The position numbers and the translations under genes were made by a program. From assembly GCA_045596905.1 (NCBI GenBank), contig JAZODG010000027.1, positions 1-48,300 of the forward strand: a stretch of DNA of 48,300 nucleotides. Reading direction: 5' to 3'. The stretch is from RGIG1681 sp045596905 (GTDB lineage Bacteria; Bacillota; Clostridia; Christensenellales; UBA1242). This document shows positions 1-8,433 of this stretch, one piece after another. The first letter of the stretch is position 1. Every line of letters starts with the position of its first letter. The notes under the pieces were generated by a model. That model saw only the letters and a program-made list of their open reading frames with translations, made no database searches and was not told the DNA's origin.

Positions 1-1
1 T

Positions 2-1525
2 TCAAGATCTCTTGCTGCGTGTGAAGGTGCAATATTAATTGTTGACGCAACGCAGGGTGTTCAAGCTCAAACACTTGCTAACTTTTATTTAGCATTTGAA
101 AATGATCTTGAAGTTTTGCCTGTGCTTAATAAAATTGACTTGCCATCTGCAAGACCTGATGAAGTTAAGTCAGAAATCGAATCAATAATTGGCATTCCAG
201 CTGATGAAGCTCCTTGCATTTCTGCAAAAACTGGGCTTAATATTAAGGATGTCTTAGACCAAATTGTTGACCAGATTCCACCACCAGAAGGTGACGCTGA
301 TGCGCCACTTCAAGCACTTATCTTTGACAGTTATTATGACAACTATAAGGGTGCCGTTTGCTTGGTTAGAATCATGAACGGAAAAGTTAAAACCGGTTCT
401 AAAATCAAGATGATTCAAACCGGAAAAGAGTTTGAAGTTGTTGAAGTTGGCGTATTTAAACCAAAGATTGATCGCACTGAAGAACTTGTTGCAGGTGACG
501 TTGGTTATATTTCTGCAAGCATTAAAACCGTGTCAGATATCAGTGTTGGTGACACTATCACAGAGCTTGAACAACAAGCTGAGCCACTTCCTGGTTACAG
601 AGATATTCAACCGGTTGTTTATTCAGGTATTTTCCCAATAGATGGTGAAAAATACAATGCACTCAAAGATGCATTCGAAAAAATTAAACTTTCAGACGCA
701 TCTCTATCGTTTACTCCTGAAACATCAAATGCTCTTGGCTATGGTTTTAGGTGTGGATTTTTGGGGCTATTACACTTAGAAATTATCAGCGAAAGACTTG
801 ATAGAGAGTTTGGTTTAGACGTTATCACAACAATGCCAAGTGTTACTTATAGAGTATACAGCAAAAAGGGTGTGATGACAGAAATTTCAAACCCAAGTGA
901 CATGCCACCAGCAGACTCAATTGACTATATTGAAGAGCCATATATTAAGGCAAATATTTATTCACCACCACAATATGTTGGGGCAATCATGGATTTGTGC
1001 ATCAACAAGCGTGGTGTGTACAAAGACATGCAATATCTTTCTGAAAGCAGAGTTAGTCTTGACTTTGACTTGCCACTTTGCGAAGTTGTTTATGACTTTT
1101 TCGATAAACTCAAATCATCAACTCATGGCTATGCTAGTTTTGACTATGAAATTGCTGGATATCAAAAGAGTGATATGGTAAAAGTTGACATGCTTTTAAA
1201 CGGCGAACCTTGCGACGCTCTTTCACTTATTGCTCACAAAACAAGAGCATATGAACGTTCAAGAGCAATCACTGAAAAACTTAAGGAAGTTGTTCCTAGA
1301 CAATTGTTTGAAATTCCTATTCAAGCAGCAATTGGTGGAAAGATTATTGCTAGAGAAACAGTTAAAGCTATGAGAAAAGACGTTATTGCAAAATGTTATG
1401 GTGGTGACGTTACAAGAAAGAGAAAACTTCTTGAAAAACAAAAAGAAGGCAAAAAGAAAATGAAAAAGTTTGGTTCAGTTGAACTTCCAAGTGAAGCATT
1501 CTTGAGCATCTTAAAAATCGATTAA
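2..1525 (+). CDS. lepA: Elongation factor 4 (LepA), 5' truncated by window edge
   Basis: Ribosome-bound GTPase that back-translocates stalled or mis-translocated ribosomes and helps 30S assembly. The open frame runs from base 2, so the start codon and the G1 P-loop lie outside the window. What is seen begins in the GTPase domain just after the G3 motif (SRSLAACEG, then VDATQG), followed by the G4 motif NKIDLP and G5-like SAKTG. Beyond these are the domain II beta-barrel, the EF-G-like domains and the LepA-specific C-terminal domain ending in KKMKKFGSVELP...LKID. An in-frame TTG at 116 is internal and is not the start. The gene precedes hemW by 11 nt, the usual Bacillota order, so the two are probably co-transcribed. 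Identification is secure. Confidence 0.96.
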   Translation, partial: SRSLAACEGAILIVDATQGVQAQTLANFYLAFENDLEVLPVLNKIDLPSARPDEVKSEIESIIGIPADEAPCISAKTGLNIKDVLDQIVDQIPPPEGDADAPLQALIFDSYYDNYKGAVCLVRIMNGKVKTGSKIKMIQTGKEFEVVEVGVFKPKIDRTEELVAGDVGYISASIKTVSDISVGDTITELEQQAEPLPGYRDIQPVVYSGIFPIDGEKYNALKDAFEKIKLSDASLSFTPETSNALGYGFRCGFLGLLHLEIISERLDREFGLDVITTMPSVTYRVYSKKGVMTEISNPSDMPPADSIDYIEEPYIKANIYSPPQYVGAIMDLCINKRGVYKDMQYLSESRVSLDFDLPLCEVVYDFFDKLKSSTHGYASFDYEIAGYQKSDMVKVDMLLNGEPCDALSLIAHKTRAYERSRAITEKLKEVVPRQLFEIPIQAAIGGKIIARETVKAMRKDVIAKCYGGDVTRKRKLLEKQKEGKKKMKKFGSVELPSEAFLSILKID

Positions 1526-1536
1526 TAGGAGACGCT

Positions 1537-2724
1537 ATGTCTATAAATGAATTAGGACTTAATGTTGTTGATAATGGAAAAAATAGTTTGAGCATTTATG
1601 TTCATATTCCTTTTTGCAACTCAAAATGCAACTATTGTGCCTTTATTTCAATGGTTGCAACAGATGATGACAAGAAAAGATATTTCAGATGTTTGCTTGA
1701 TGAAATTAAACTTCAATCAAAAAAATATCGCAGTTTTTATTCTGTTTCTAGCATCTATATTGGTGGGGGAACTCCATCATGCTTAGACTATTATTATATT
1801 AGAGACTTGCTTTCTATTATATATAAGAACTTTGCAGTTAAAAACACAGCAGAAATCACAATTGAACTTAATCCAAATTCTGCAGATAAAACAAAGATTA
1901 GAGAATATATTCTTTCTGGTGTAAACAGATTCAGCATTGGTCTTCAATCAATCAACCCAAAAATCTTAAAAACTATGGGCAGAACACACACAGCTCAAGA
2001 CTTTGTTAATGCAGTGAATATCATTCGTGAATATGGAATAAAAAACATAAGTGCAGACATCATTTTGGGATATCCAAATCAAAAATTGACAGATATCAAA
2101 GAAACTCTTGCATTTTTGATTAAAAACCAAATCCCACATATTTCTGCATATATGCTTCAAGTTGAAGAAGGAACACCTCTCAAAGACCTTGTTGACAACG
2201 GCATGTTGGTTCCAGCAGACGATGACGAAGTTATTTCAATGTATAACTATGTTTATGAAACTCTTGCAAAAAATGGTTATGACAGATATGAGTTCTCAAA
2301 CTTTGCAAAACCAACTTATGAATCATTCCATAACAGTGTTTACTGGCAACGCAAAGATTATTTGGGTGTTGGGCTTGCAGCTCATTCTTATATTGACGGA
2401 ACAAGATTCTCAAACACTGAAAAAATACTTGAATATGTTAACACCATTGAAAACAATGGAGAAGTTCCAATTGATATGTCAAAGCAGTTAACAGATGAAG
2501 AAAAGAAAGAAGAGTTTATCATGCTTTCACTTCGAACAAAATCAGGCATCGACCTTGACTTATATAAGAAAACATTTAATGAGAACTTGGTGCTCAAAAG
2601 AAAGGATAAAATTGCAAATTTAATTGTTGATGGTTTCTTGATTTTAACTGAAAACAATCACTTATGTTGCACAAACAAAGGATTTTTGGTTTTAAACAAA
2701 ATCACACTTGAATTAAACTCTTAA
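1537..2724 (+). CDS. hemW: Radical SAM heme chaperone HemW
   Basis: HemW binds heme and an iron-sulfur cluster and delivers heme to target proteins; it was long annotated as oxygen-independent coproporphyrinogen oxidase. The radical SAM motif C-x3-C-x2-C is at residues 27-34 (HIPFCNSKCNYCAF), followed by the GGGTPS SAM-binding stretch and the IGLQS and YEFSNFA motifs of this family. HemW lacks the extra N-terminal residues of true HemN, and this protein starts almost directly at the radical SAM domain. The 395-aa length fits. An AGGAG site lies 6 nt before the ATG. It follows lepA as in Bacillus and ends in a hairpin terminator that overlaps the hrcA promoter. Confidence 0.92.
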   Translation: MSINELGLNVVDNGKNSLSIYVHIPFCNSKCNYCAFISMVATDDDKKRYFRCLLDEIKLQSKKYRSFYSVSSIYIGGGTPSCLDYYYIRDLLSIIYKNFAVKNTAEITIELNPNSADKTKIREYILSGVNRFSIGLQSINPKILKTMGRTHTAQDFVNAVNIIREYGIKNISADIILGYPNQKLTDIKETLAFLIKNQIPHISAYMLQVEEGTPLKDLVDNGMLVPADDDEVISMYNYVYETLAKNGYDRYEFSNFAKPTYESFHNSVYWQRKDYLGVGLAAHSYIDGTRFSNTEKILEYVNTIENNGEVPIDMSKQLTDEEKKEEFIMLSLRTKSGIDLDLYKKTFNENLVLKRKDKIANLIVDGFLILTENNHLCCTNKGFLVLNKITLELNS

Positions 2725-2742
2725 ATTTATATAAATATTTAC

Positions 2743-2775
2743 AAAAATGTCACAATATTGTTGACATTTTTTTTT
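2743..2775 (+). terminator. Rho-independent terminator of lepA-hemW, overlapping the hrcA promoter
   Basis: The arms AAAAATGTCA (2743-2752) and TGACATTTTT (2762-2771) form a 10-bp stem, followed by a T-run to 2775. The loop CAATATTGT can itself pair further. The 3' arm contains most of the TTGACA -35 box of the hrcA promoter. Confidence 0.8.
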
Positions 2776-2789
2776 AGCAGTTATATTAT
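2761..2789 (+). promoter_or_regulatory. SigmaA-type promoter of the hrcA-grpE-dnaK-dnaJ operon
   Basis: TTGACA at 2761-2766, a 17-bp spacer, then TATTAT at 2784-2789. The predicted start of transcription lies at about 2796, immediately before the CIRCE operator. Confidence 0.8.
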
Positions 2790-2797
2790 ATACACTG

Positions 2798-2824
2798 TTA
2801 GCACTCAAATAAAAAGATTGCTAA
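2798..2824 (+). promoter_or_regulatory. CIRCE operator (HrcA binding site)
   Basis: Left arm TTAGCACTC (2798-2806), 9-nt spacer, right arm GATTGCTAA (2816-2824). This matches the CIRCE consensus TTAGCACTC-N9-GAGTGCTAA except for one base in the right arm (G to T at its third position). It sits at the predicted start of transcription, the usual place for HrcA repression of heat-shock genes. Confidence 0.92.
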
Positions 2825-2877
2825 TTTGTAGTATAAATTCTTCAAAATTTGTATATACTTACAAAAGAGGGAATAAC

Positions 2878-3903
2878 GTGGATTTAAGTGAAAGAAAAAA
2901 GAAAATACTAAGCGCTGTTATTGAAACCAACATCAAAAACAAAAACGCTGAAGCAGTATCAAGCAAACAACTGCAAGAAGAATATTTGCCAAAGCTTTCA
3001 TCAGCTACAATCAGAAACGAACTAAATGCTCTTGAAGAAATGGGATATTTAACACATCTCCACACATCTTCTGGAAGAGTTCCAACAAAAGAAGGCTATG
3101 AAAAATATATCAATGAGCTCATGCGTGAACGCAGACTCACAGCGAAAGAAAAAGATGTTATTCAATCAAACTTTGCACACAAACTCATCAATATTCGTGA
3201 TATTATTGAGCGTTCTGCAAAAACAATCTCAAAAGCAACCAACTACGCATCAATAGTTTATTCAGGTCCTTCAAGAAACGCTATTATTGAAGATATTAAA
3301 CTTTATCCTGTAAGCAAAACAACTCAGCTTATTGTTGTTGTTACAGATGAAAATATCATCAATGAACTTGCATATCTTGGAACCAATAATGAAAATGACC
3401 TAAAAGCTGCTGGTGATATTTTGAAAGAACTTTTTATTGGAAAGCCTTTGTCGCTTATAAAAGACAGAGAATTTCGTGAAAAAGTGGTTACAAAAGAGCT
3501 TAAAAAATACAAAGAAGTATTTGATAAGGTTTTGGACGCAATCATGGCTAGCAACCATATTTCAGACGATATCACTATTGCTGGAAAAGAAAAACTTATT
3601 GAATATCCTGAATTTAATGACGTTGAAAAACTCAAGAAAACTATTGCAACATTAGAGCAATCTGAGTCAATCATTCCAATGCTCAAAAACGATGACGGAC
3701 TTGAACTTTCAATTAACATTGGTGGCGACGATTCAGGCATTGAAGATTGTTCAGTGGTAACAGTTTCTTGCAATGTGAAAGGAAAGTCAAAAATAACAGC
3801 TGGCGTTATTGGACCAATGCGTATGGACTATCCAAAAGCAATATCTGTTTTAAAAGAAGTTGCTGAAACAATCGAAAATGTGCTTAGCGATGAAGGAGAA
3901 TAA
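2878..3903 (+). CDS. hrcA: Heat-inducible transcription repressor HrcA
   Basis: HrcA represses class I heat-shock genes by binding CIRCE, and its activity depends on the GroE chaperonin. The GTG start at 2878 is chosen because the family N-terminus (LSERKKKIL) begins there and a purine-rich GAGGG site lies just upstream. A longer open frame reaching back to 2758 would run through the promoter and CIRCE, so it is rejected. The N-terminal winged helix contains SSATIRNELNALEEMGYL and the typical HTSSGRVPT motif. The C-terminus holds the GAF-like dimerisation region with IGPMRMDYPKA. Length 341 aa is normal. First gene of the hrcA-grpE-dnaK-dnaJ operon and autoregulated through CIRCE. Confidence 0.95.
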   Translation: MDLSERKKKILSAVIETNIKNKNAEAVSSKQLQEEYLPKLSSATIRNELNALEEMGYLTHLHTSSGRVPTKEGYEKYINELMRERRLTAKEKDVIQSNFAHKLINIRDIIERSAKTISKATNYASIVYSGPSRNAIIEDIKLYPVSKTTQLIVVVTDENIINELAYLGTNNENDLKAAGDILKELFIGKPLSLIKDREFREKVVTKELKKYKEVFDKVLDAIMASNHISDDITIAGKEKLIEYPEFNDVEKLKKTIATLEQSESIIPMLKNDDGLELSINIGGDDSGIEDCSVVTVSCNVKGKSKITAGVIGPMRMDYPKAISVLKEVAETIENVLSDEGE

Positions 3904-3904
3904 A

Positions 3905-4501
3905 ATGGAAGAAAAGAAAAAATGCAACCATGACGAACCTTGTGAAAAGAAAGGCAAGTGTGAAGGTAAACAAGAAAAAGGTTGCAAACAAAAAGAAATT
4001 GATGCACTTCAAACTGAACTTGACCTTGCAAAAAAGACAATTGAAGAACAAAAATCAACAATCAACAGTTATCTAGCAACTGCATCATATTATAAAAATG
4101 AACTTGATTCACAAAAGAAAGATTTTGATAGATATAAAGAAAGAAACAAAAACTTTGAACAGGAAGCTAGCGTAAAAGCAAATGAAACATTCGCAAAAAA
4201 ACTTATGCCTGTTCTTGACAATTTTGACCAAGCAATGGCTCATTTGGAGCCTGAAGTTATGAAAGGTTTCGTAATGATTTATTCATCACTTATAAACGTG
4301 CTCACCGACATTGGCATTGTTGAAGTTCCTTCTAAAAATGAAAAACTCAATCCTGAACTTCACAACTGCATTTCAACTGAGCCAACCGATGATGAATCAC
4401 TTGATGACACCGTTGCAACGGTATATCAAAAAGGCTATATGTTTGCTGAATCTGGCAAGGTAGTCAGACCAGCAACTGTAAGCGTTTATAAGGCAAATTA
4501 A
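3905..4501 (+). CDS. grpE: Nucleotide exchange factor GrpE
   Basis: GrpE releases ADP from DnaK. The ATG at 3905 follows the hrcA stop by 1 nt and has an AAGGAG site inside the hrcA end, so translation is probably coupled. The protein (198 aa) has a long coiled coil (about residues 30-90) and the C-terminal beta-wing with the family motif LMPVLDNFDQAM and the ending YMFAESGKVVRPATVSVYKAN. Unusual is the N-terminal tail: cysteines at residues 7, 13, 19 and 27 in a lysine- and glutamate-rich stretch, where most GrpE proteins have an acidic, cysteine-free tail. Confidence 0.95.
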   Translation: MEEKKKCNHDEPCEKKGKCEGKQEKGCKQKEIDALQTELDLAKKTIEEQKSTINSYLATASYYKNELDSQKKDFDRYKERNKNFEQEASVKANETFAKKLMPVLDNFDQAMAHLEPEVMKGFVMIYSSLINVLTDIGIVEVPSKNEKLNPELHNCISTEPTDDESLDDTVATVYQKGYMFAESGKVVRPATVSVYKAN

Positions 4502-4597
4502 CCTATAAACAATAAATCTAATCTTTGGACAAAAAACGCAAAATAATTTTAAAAATATAATAAAACATATAAAAACAACCAAATTAAGGAGATTATT

Positions 4598-6424
4598 ATG
4601 GGAAAAATTATTGGTATTGACCTTGGTACAACAAACTCATGTGTTGCTATTATGGAAGGTGGAGAAGCAACGGTTATCACAAACACAGAAGGAAGTAGAA
4701 CAACACCATCTGTTGTTGGTTTCACAAAAGAAGGAGAAAGACTTGTTGGTCAAGTTGCAAAGCGTCAAGCTGTTGCTAACCCAGACAACACAATCCGCTC
4801 AATCAAATCAAAAATGGGTGAAAACACAACAGTTAATGCTGGTGGCAAATCATACACACCACCTGAAATTTCAGCCATGATTCTTTCAAAGCTTAAAGCT
4901 GATGCTGAAAAATATCTTGGCGAAAGTGTAACAGAAGCTGTTATCACAGTTCCTGCATATTTTAATGACTCACAACGTCAAGCAACAAAAGATGCTGGTA
5001 AAATTGCTGGCCTTGATGTAAAGAGAATCATCAACGAACCAACAGCTGCAGCTCTTTCTTATGGTCTTGATAAAGTTCAAGATCAAGACGGACAAAAGAT
5101 TCTTGTTTACGACCTTGGTGGTGGTACATTTGATATCTCAGTTCTTGAAATTGCTGACGGCGTATTCCAAGTTCTTGCAACTGGTGGTAACACAAAACTT
5201 GGTGGTGACAACTTTGACGATTGCATCATCAACTATTTAGTTGAAGAATTTAAAAAGAGCGATGGCATTGATCTTTCAAAAGATAAAATGGCTATGCAAA
5301 GACTTAAAGAAGCTGCTGAAAAAACAAAGATTGAACTTTCATCACTCACACAAAGTTCAGTTTCTCTTCCATTCATTTCAGCTGACGCAACTGGTCCAAA
5401 ACATATGGAAATCAACATCACACGTGCAAAGTTTGAAAGCATGATTGAATCTATGATCAATGAAACAATTGATTTAACAAAGAAAGCTTTGGCTGATTCA
5501 AAACTTACAGTTAACGACGTTGCAAAAATCATCATGGTTGGTGGTTCAACACGTATTCCTATGGTTCTTGACAAAGTTGAAAAATATATCGGCAAAAAGC
5601 CATTCACAGGTATCAACCCAGACGAATGTGTTGCTATGGGTGCTGCTATTCAAGGTGGCGTTTTAGCAGGTGATGTTAAAGACGTATTGCTTCTAGACGT
5701 TACACCACTTTCACTTGGTATTGAAACAATGGGTGGCGTATTCACAAAACTTATTGAAAAGAACACAACAATCCCAAAAACAAAGACACAAGTATTCTCA
5801 ACAGCTGCTGATAACCAACCAGGTGTTGACATTCACGTTTTACAAGGTGAAAGAGAATTTGCCGCTGACAACAAAACTCTTGGCAGATTTGAACTTACAG
5901 GTATTCCACCTGCACCACGTGGCATTCCACAAATTGAAGTAAGATTTGACATTGACGCAAACGGTATTGTTAAAGTTTCTGCAAAAGATCTTGGAACAGG
6001 AAAAGAACAAGACATCACAATCACAGCTTCTTCAAATCTTTCAGATGCTGATATTGACAAAGCTATCAAAGAAGCTGAACAATATGCTGAAGAAGACAAG
6101 AAGAGAAAAGAAGTTGTTGATAACAAAAACAGCCTTGACCAACTTATTGCAGGCATTGAAAAAGTGCTCAGAGAAAGTGGCGACAAGATTTCTGAAGACG
6201 ACAAGAAAACTCTTGATGAAGCAGTTAACAAAGCAAAAGAAACATACAAAACAGCTGAAGATGCTCAAACTCTCAAAACAGCTATTGACGAACTCACAAA
6301 AGTTTCAAATGACATCTTCACAAAACTTTATCAAAATGCTAATCCAAATGCTGGTGCTGATCAAACAGGCGCTGACAATGCTGGAACAGACCCAAATAAC
6401 TTTAATGATTTCACAACAAAATAA
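4598..6424 (+). CDS. dnaK: Chaperone DnaK (Hsp70)
   Basis: ATP-dependent cytosolic chaperone that binds unfolded peptides with DnaJ and GrpE. The ATPase domain opens with GIDLGTTNSCVA and contains the Hsp70 signatures VYDLGGGTFDIS and IMVGGSTRIPMV. The linker DVLLLDVTPLSLG leads into the substrate-binding domain. Total length is 608 aa. The C-terminal tail is rich in Asn, Gly, Ala and Thr and ends NNFNDFTTK; the usual acidic EEVDD-like ending is missing. The start has an AAGGAG site 7 nt upstream. A 96-nt gap separates it from grpE. Third gene of the CIRCE operon. Confidence 0.98.
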   Translation: MGKIIGIDLGTTNSCVAIMEGGEATVITNTEGSRTTPSVVGFTKEGERLVGQVAKRQAVANPDNTIRSIKSKMGENTTVNAGGKSYTPPEISAMILSKLKADAEKYLGESVTEAVITVPAYFNDSQRQATKDAGKIAGLDVKRIINEPTAAALSYGLDKVQDQDGQKILVYDLGGGTFDISVLEIADGVFQVLATGGNTKLGGDNFDDCIINYLVEEFKKSDGIDLSKDKMAMQRLKEAAEKTKIELSSLTQSSVSLPFISADATGPKHMEINITRAKFESMIESMINETIDLTKKALADSKLTVNDVAKIIMVGGSTRIPMVLDKVEKYIGKKPFTGINPDECVAMGAAIQGGVLAGDVKDVLLLDVTPLSLGIETMGGVFTKLIEKNTTIPKTKTQVFSTAADNQPGVDIHVLQGEREFAADNKTLGRFELTGIPPAPRGIPQIEVRFDIDANGIVKVSAKDLGTGKEQDITITASSNLSDADIDKAIKEAEQYAEEDKKRKEVVDNKNSLDQLIAGIEKVLRESGDKISEDDKKTLDEAVNKAKETYKTAEDAQTLKTAIDELTKVSNDIFTKLYQNANPNAGADQTGADNAGTDPNNFNDFTTK

Positions 6425-6436
6425 TATCATGTTATC

Positions 6437-6462
6437 CAGACAGCTTGATTTCAGGCTGTCTG
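6437..6462 (+). other. Intercistronic hairpin between dnaK and dnaJ
   Basis: CAGACAGC (6437-6444) pairs with GCTGTCTG (6455-6462) across a 10-nt loop. Only a short T5 follows at 6471-6475 rather than a directly adjacent T-run, so it is a weak terminator or an mRNA-stabilising or processing hairpin that would set the dnaK to dnaJ ratio. Confidence 0.6.
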
Positions 6463-6488
6463 AATAATTGTTTTTAAGGAAAATTATA

Positions 6489-7613
6489 ATGGCAGATAAA
6501 AATTATTATGACATTCTAGGCGTAAGCAAAAACGCATCAGATGATGAAATAAAAAAAGCGTATAGAGTGTTAGCAAAAAAATATCACCCAGACTTAAACC
6601 CTGGAAATGCTGAAGCTGCAGAAAAACTTAAAGAAGTTAACCAAGCATATAGTGTACTTTCTGATAAAACCAAAAAACAAAACTATGACACTTACGGCAG
6701 TGAAACAGGACCTCAAGGTTTTGGTGGTGGTTTTAGTGGTTTTGGCGGCGAAGGTTTTGGTGACTTCGGCGATATTTTCAGCAATATCTTTGGTGGGGCA
6801 TTTGGTGGTGGCAGAAGATCATCAAACAGAGCAAGTGCACCATCTCAAGGTGCTGACATTCAAGTTAAAATCAAGCTTTCATTTGTTGAAGCGGCCTTTG
6901 GTGTTAAAAAAAGCATCAACTTAACAAGATCTGAAACTTGTCCTTATTGTAAAGGCAACGGTGCAAAGAACGGCACAGAATTTGACACATGTTCAAGATG
7001 TAGTGGTTCTGGTGTTATTCGTCAAACACAAAACTCATTGTTTGGTCAAATGATTTCTGAGTCAGTTTGTCCTGACTGTCATGGAACAGGAAAGAATATT
7101 AAAGTGAAATGTCCAAACTGTTCTGGTGCTGGCGTTACTAGAGAAAACAGAAGCATTGAACTCAATATCCCAGGTGGTATTGACAATAACCAAGTTTTAA
7201 CTCTTCGTGGACAAGGCGAAGCTGGTAGAAATGGTGGTCCTGCAGGTGACATTCAAATCTTGATTCAAGTTGAAAATCACAAAACACTCAAAAGAGAAGG
7301 CTTTGACGTTTATGAAGACGTTCCAATTTCATTCACTGAAGCACTCCTTGGTGCAAAAGTAAAGATTCCTGGAATCAATGAAAACTTGGAAATAACCATT
7401 CCTGAATGCACTCAAAACGGAACAATCATAACTGTTAAAGGCAAGGGTATTAAAATGCTCAACAAAAATGGCTATGGTGACCTTTTTGCTAAAGTTTATG
7501 TTGAAATGCCAAAATCTCTTGATAAAAAACAAAAACAAGCAATCTCTGAGATTGATAAAACATTTTCAGCTAACCAATACGCAAAAAAGAAAACATTTAA
7601 TGAAAAACTTTAA
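6489..7613 (+). CDS. dnaJ: Chaperone DnaJ (Hsp40)
   Basis: Co-chaperone that delivers substrates to DnaK and stimulates its ATPase. The ATG at 6489 (AAGGAAA site upstream) is preferred over an in-frame start seven codons earlier because the J domain begins at once (NYYDILGVSKNAS, HPD at residues 33-35). A Gly/Phe-rich linker follows (GFGGGFSGFGGEGF). The zinc-finger domain has four CxxCxGxG-type repeats (CPYCKGNG, CSRCSGSG, CPDCHGTG, CPNCSGAG), so it is a class I DnaJ. The C-terminal peptide-binding domains complete 374 aa. Last gene of the heat-shock operon, closed by a terminator at 7612. Confidence 0.97.
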   Translation: MADKNYYDILGVSKNASDDEIKKAYRVLAKKYHPDLNPGNAEAAEKLKEVNQAYSVLSDKTKKQNYDTYGSETGPQGFGGGFSGFGGEGFGDFGDIFSNIFGGAFGGGRRSSNRASAPSQGADIQVKIKLSFVEAAFGVKKSINLTRSETCPYCKGNGAKNGTEFDTCSRCSGSGVIRQTQNSLFGQMISESVCPDCHGTGKNIKVKCPNCSGAGVTRENRSIELNIPGGIDNNQVLTLRGQGEAGRNGGPAGDIQILIQVENHKTLKREGFDVYEDVPISFTEALLGAKVKIPGINENLEITIPECTQNGTIITVKGKGIKMLNKNGYGDLFAKVYVEMPKSLDKKQKQAISEIDKTFSANQYAKKKTFNEKL

Positions 7614-7638
7614 AACACAGTTTCAGCTGTGTTTTTTT
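7612..7638 (+). terminator. Terminator of the heat-shock operon
   Basis: AAAACACAG and CTGTGTTTT form a stem around a TTTCAG loop, followed by a T-run. It overlaps the dnaJ stop codon. Confidence 0.88.
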
Positions 7639-7651
7639 AATTGCAAATAAA

Positions 7652-7680
7652 TTGACCTTTAAAACTCTATAATATATAAT
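7652..7680 (+). promoter_or_regulatory. Promoter of rsmE (probably leaderless transcript)
   Basis: TTGACC (7652-7657), 17-bp spacer, TATAAT (7675-7680). The rsmE ATG starts at 7687, only 6 nt after the -10 box, so transcription should begin at or within a base of the start codon. There is no Shine-Dalgarno sequence in between. Confidence 0.72.
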
Positions 7681-7686
7681 AAAATC

Positions 7687-8424
7687 ATGAAAGAGAAAAG
7701 ATATTATTTTAATGGAACAATCTATATTAATTCAGTAGTTACCCTTGAAGACGAAGAATTTCATCACTTGGTTAACGTTATGCGTTCAAGAGTAGGTGAA
7801 AAAGTTTGCCTTTTCAATGGTGACGGAAACTTTTATTTTGGTGAAGTAACAGCAATCAACAAAAAGAACGCTGAAATCTTAATCAAATCATGTGAAAAGT
7901 CTGAAAATGAACCAAAAGTTAAACTTTCAATTTATCAAGCTCTTGCAAAAGGCGATAAAATGAGTTTGGTTATGCAAAAAATCACTGAAATCGGTGCAAG
8001 TTCATTATGTTTATTTGATAGTGACTTTTGCGACGTAAAAGCAAATACCCACAGACAAGACAGGCTTGACACCATTTCAATTTCTGCGGCAAAACAATGT
8101 GGCAGAGCAACGCTTGTTGAAACAAAAGGTATTTACAAATTTGCTGATGCTGTTAAACAAATTAGTGATTTTGATGCATTTTATGTTGCATATGAAGCAG
8201 AAGATGGACAAACACTTGCTCAAAATCTTATTGAAAATAAAGATTTGCATAAAAATATCGCTGTTATGATTGGTGCAGAGGGTGGCTTTTCTGAAAAAGA
8301 AATACAGTTATTAAAAGATAACGGAGCAAAGATTGTTTCGCTTGGAAATAGAATACTTAGAACTGAGACTGCATCAATAGTGTGTGCTGGTCTTGTTATG
8401 CAGATTATGGAAACGACAAAATAA
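7687..8424 (+). CDS. rsmE: 16S rRNA (uracil1498-N3)-methyltransferase RsmE
   Basis: SPOUT-fold methyltransferase that uses SAM to methylate U1498 of 16S rRNA. An N-terminal PUA-like domain (EFHHLVNVMRSRVGEKVCLF) precedes the trefoil-knot domain with the family motifs QKITEIG, IGAEGGFSEKE and LGNRILRTETA. Length 245 aa is typical. No ribosome site lies before the ATG; the promoter -10 box ends 6 nt upstream, so the mRNA is probably leaderless. It lies next to mtaB (9-nt gap) as in Bacillus. The prmA gene often found between dnaJ and rsmE is absent here. Confidence 0.94.
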   Translation: MKEKRYYFNGTIYINSVVTLEDEEFHHLVNVMRSRVGEKVCLFNGDGNFYFGEVTAINKKNAEILIKSCEKSENEPKVKLSIYQALAKGDKMSLVMQKITEIGASSLCLFDSDFCDVKANTHRQDRLDTISISAAKQCGRATLVETKGIYKFADAVKQISDFDAFYVAYEAEDGQTLAQNLIENKDLHKNIAVMIGAEGGFSEKEIQLLKDNGAKIVSLGNRILRTETASIVCAGLVMQIMETTK

Positions 8425-8433
8425 GGAGATTAT

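Noticed and set aside
2758..2877. Longer N-terminus for HrcA
   Set aside because: It would place promoter and CIRCE inside the coding region; the family N-terminus begins at the GTG at 2878.
4502..4597. Internal promoter before dnaK
   Set aside because: A TATAAT is present at 4556-4561, but no -35 box lies at a usable distance and no TGn extension is seen.
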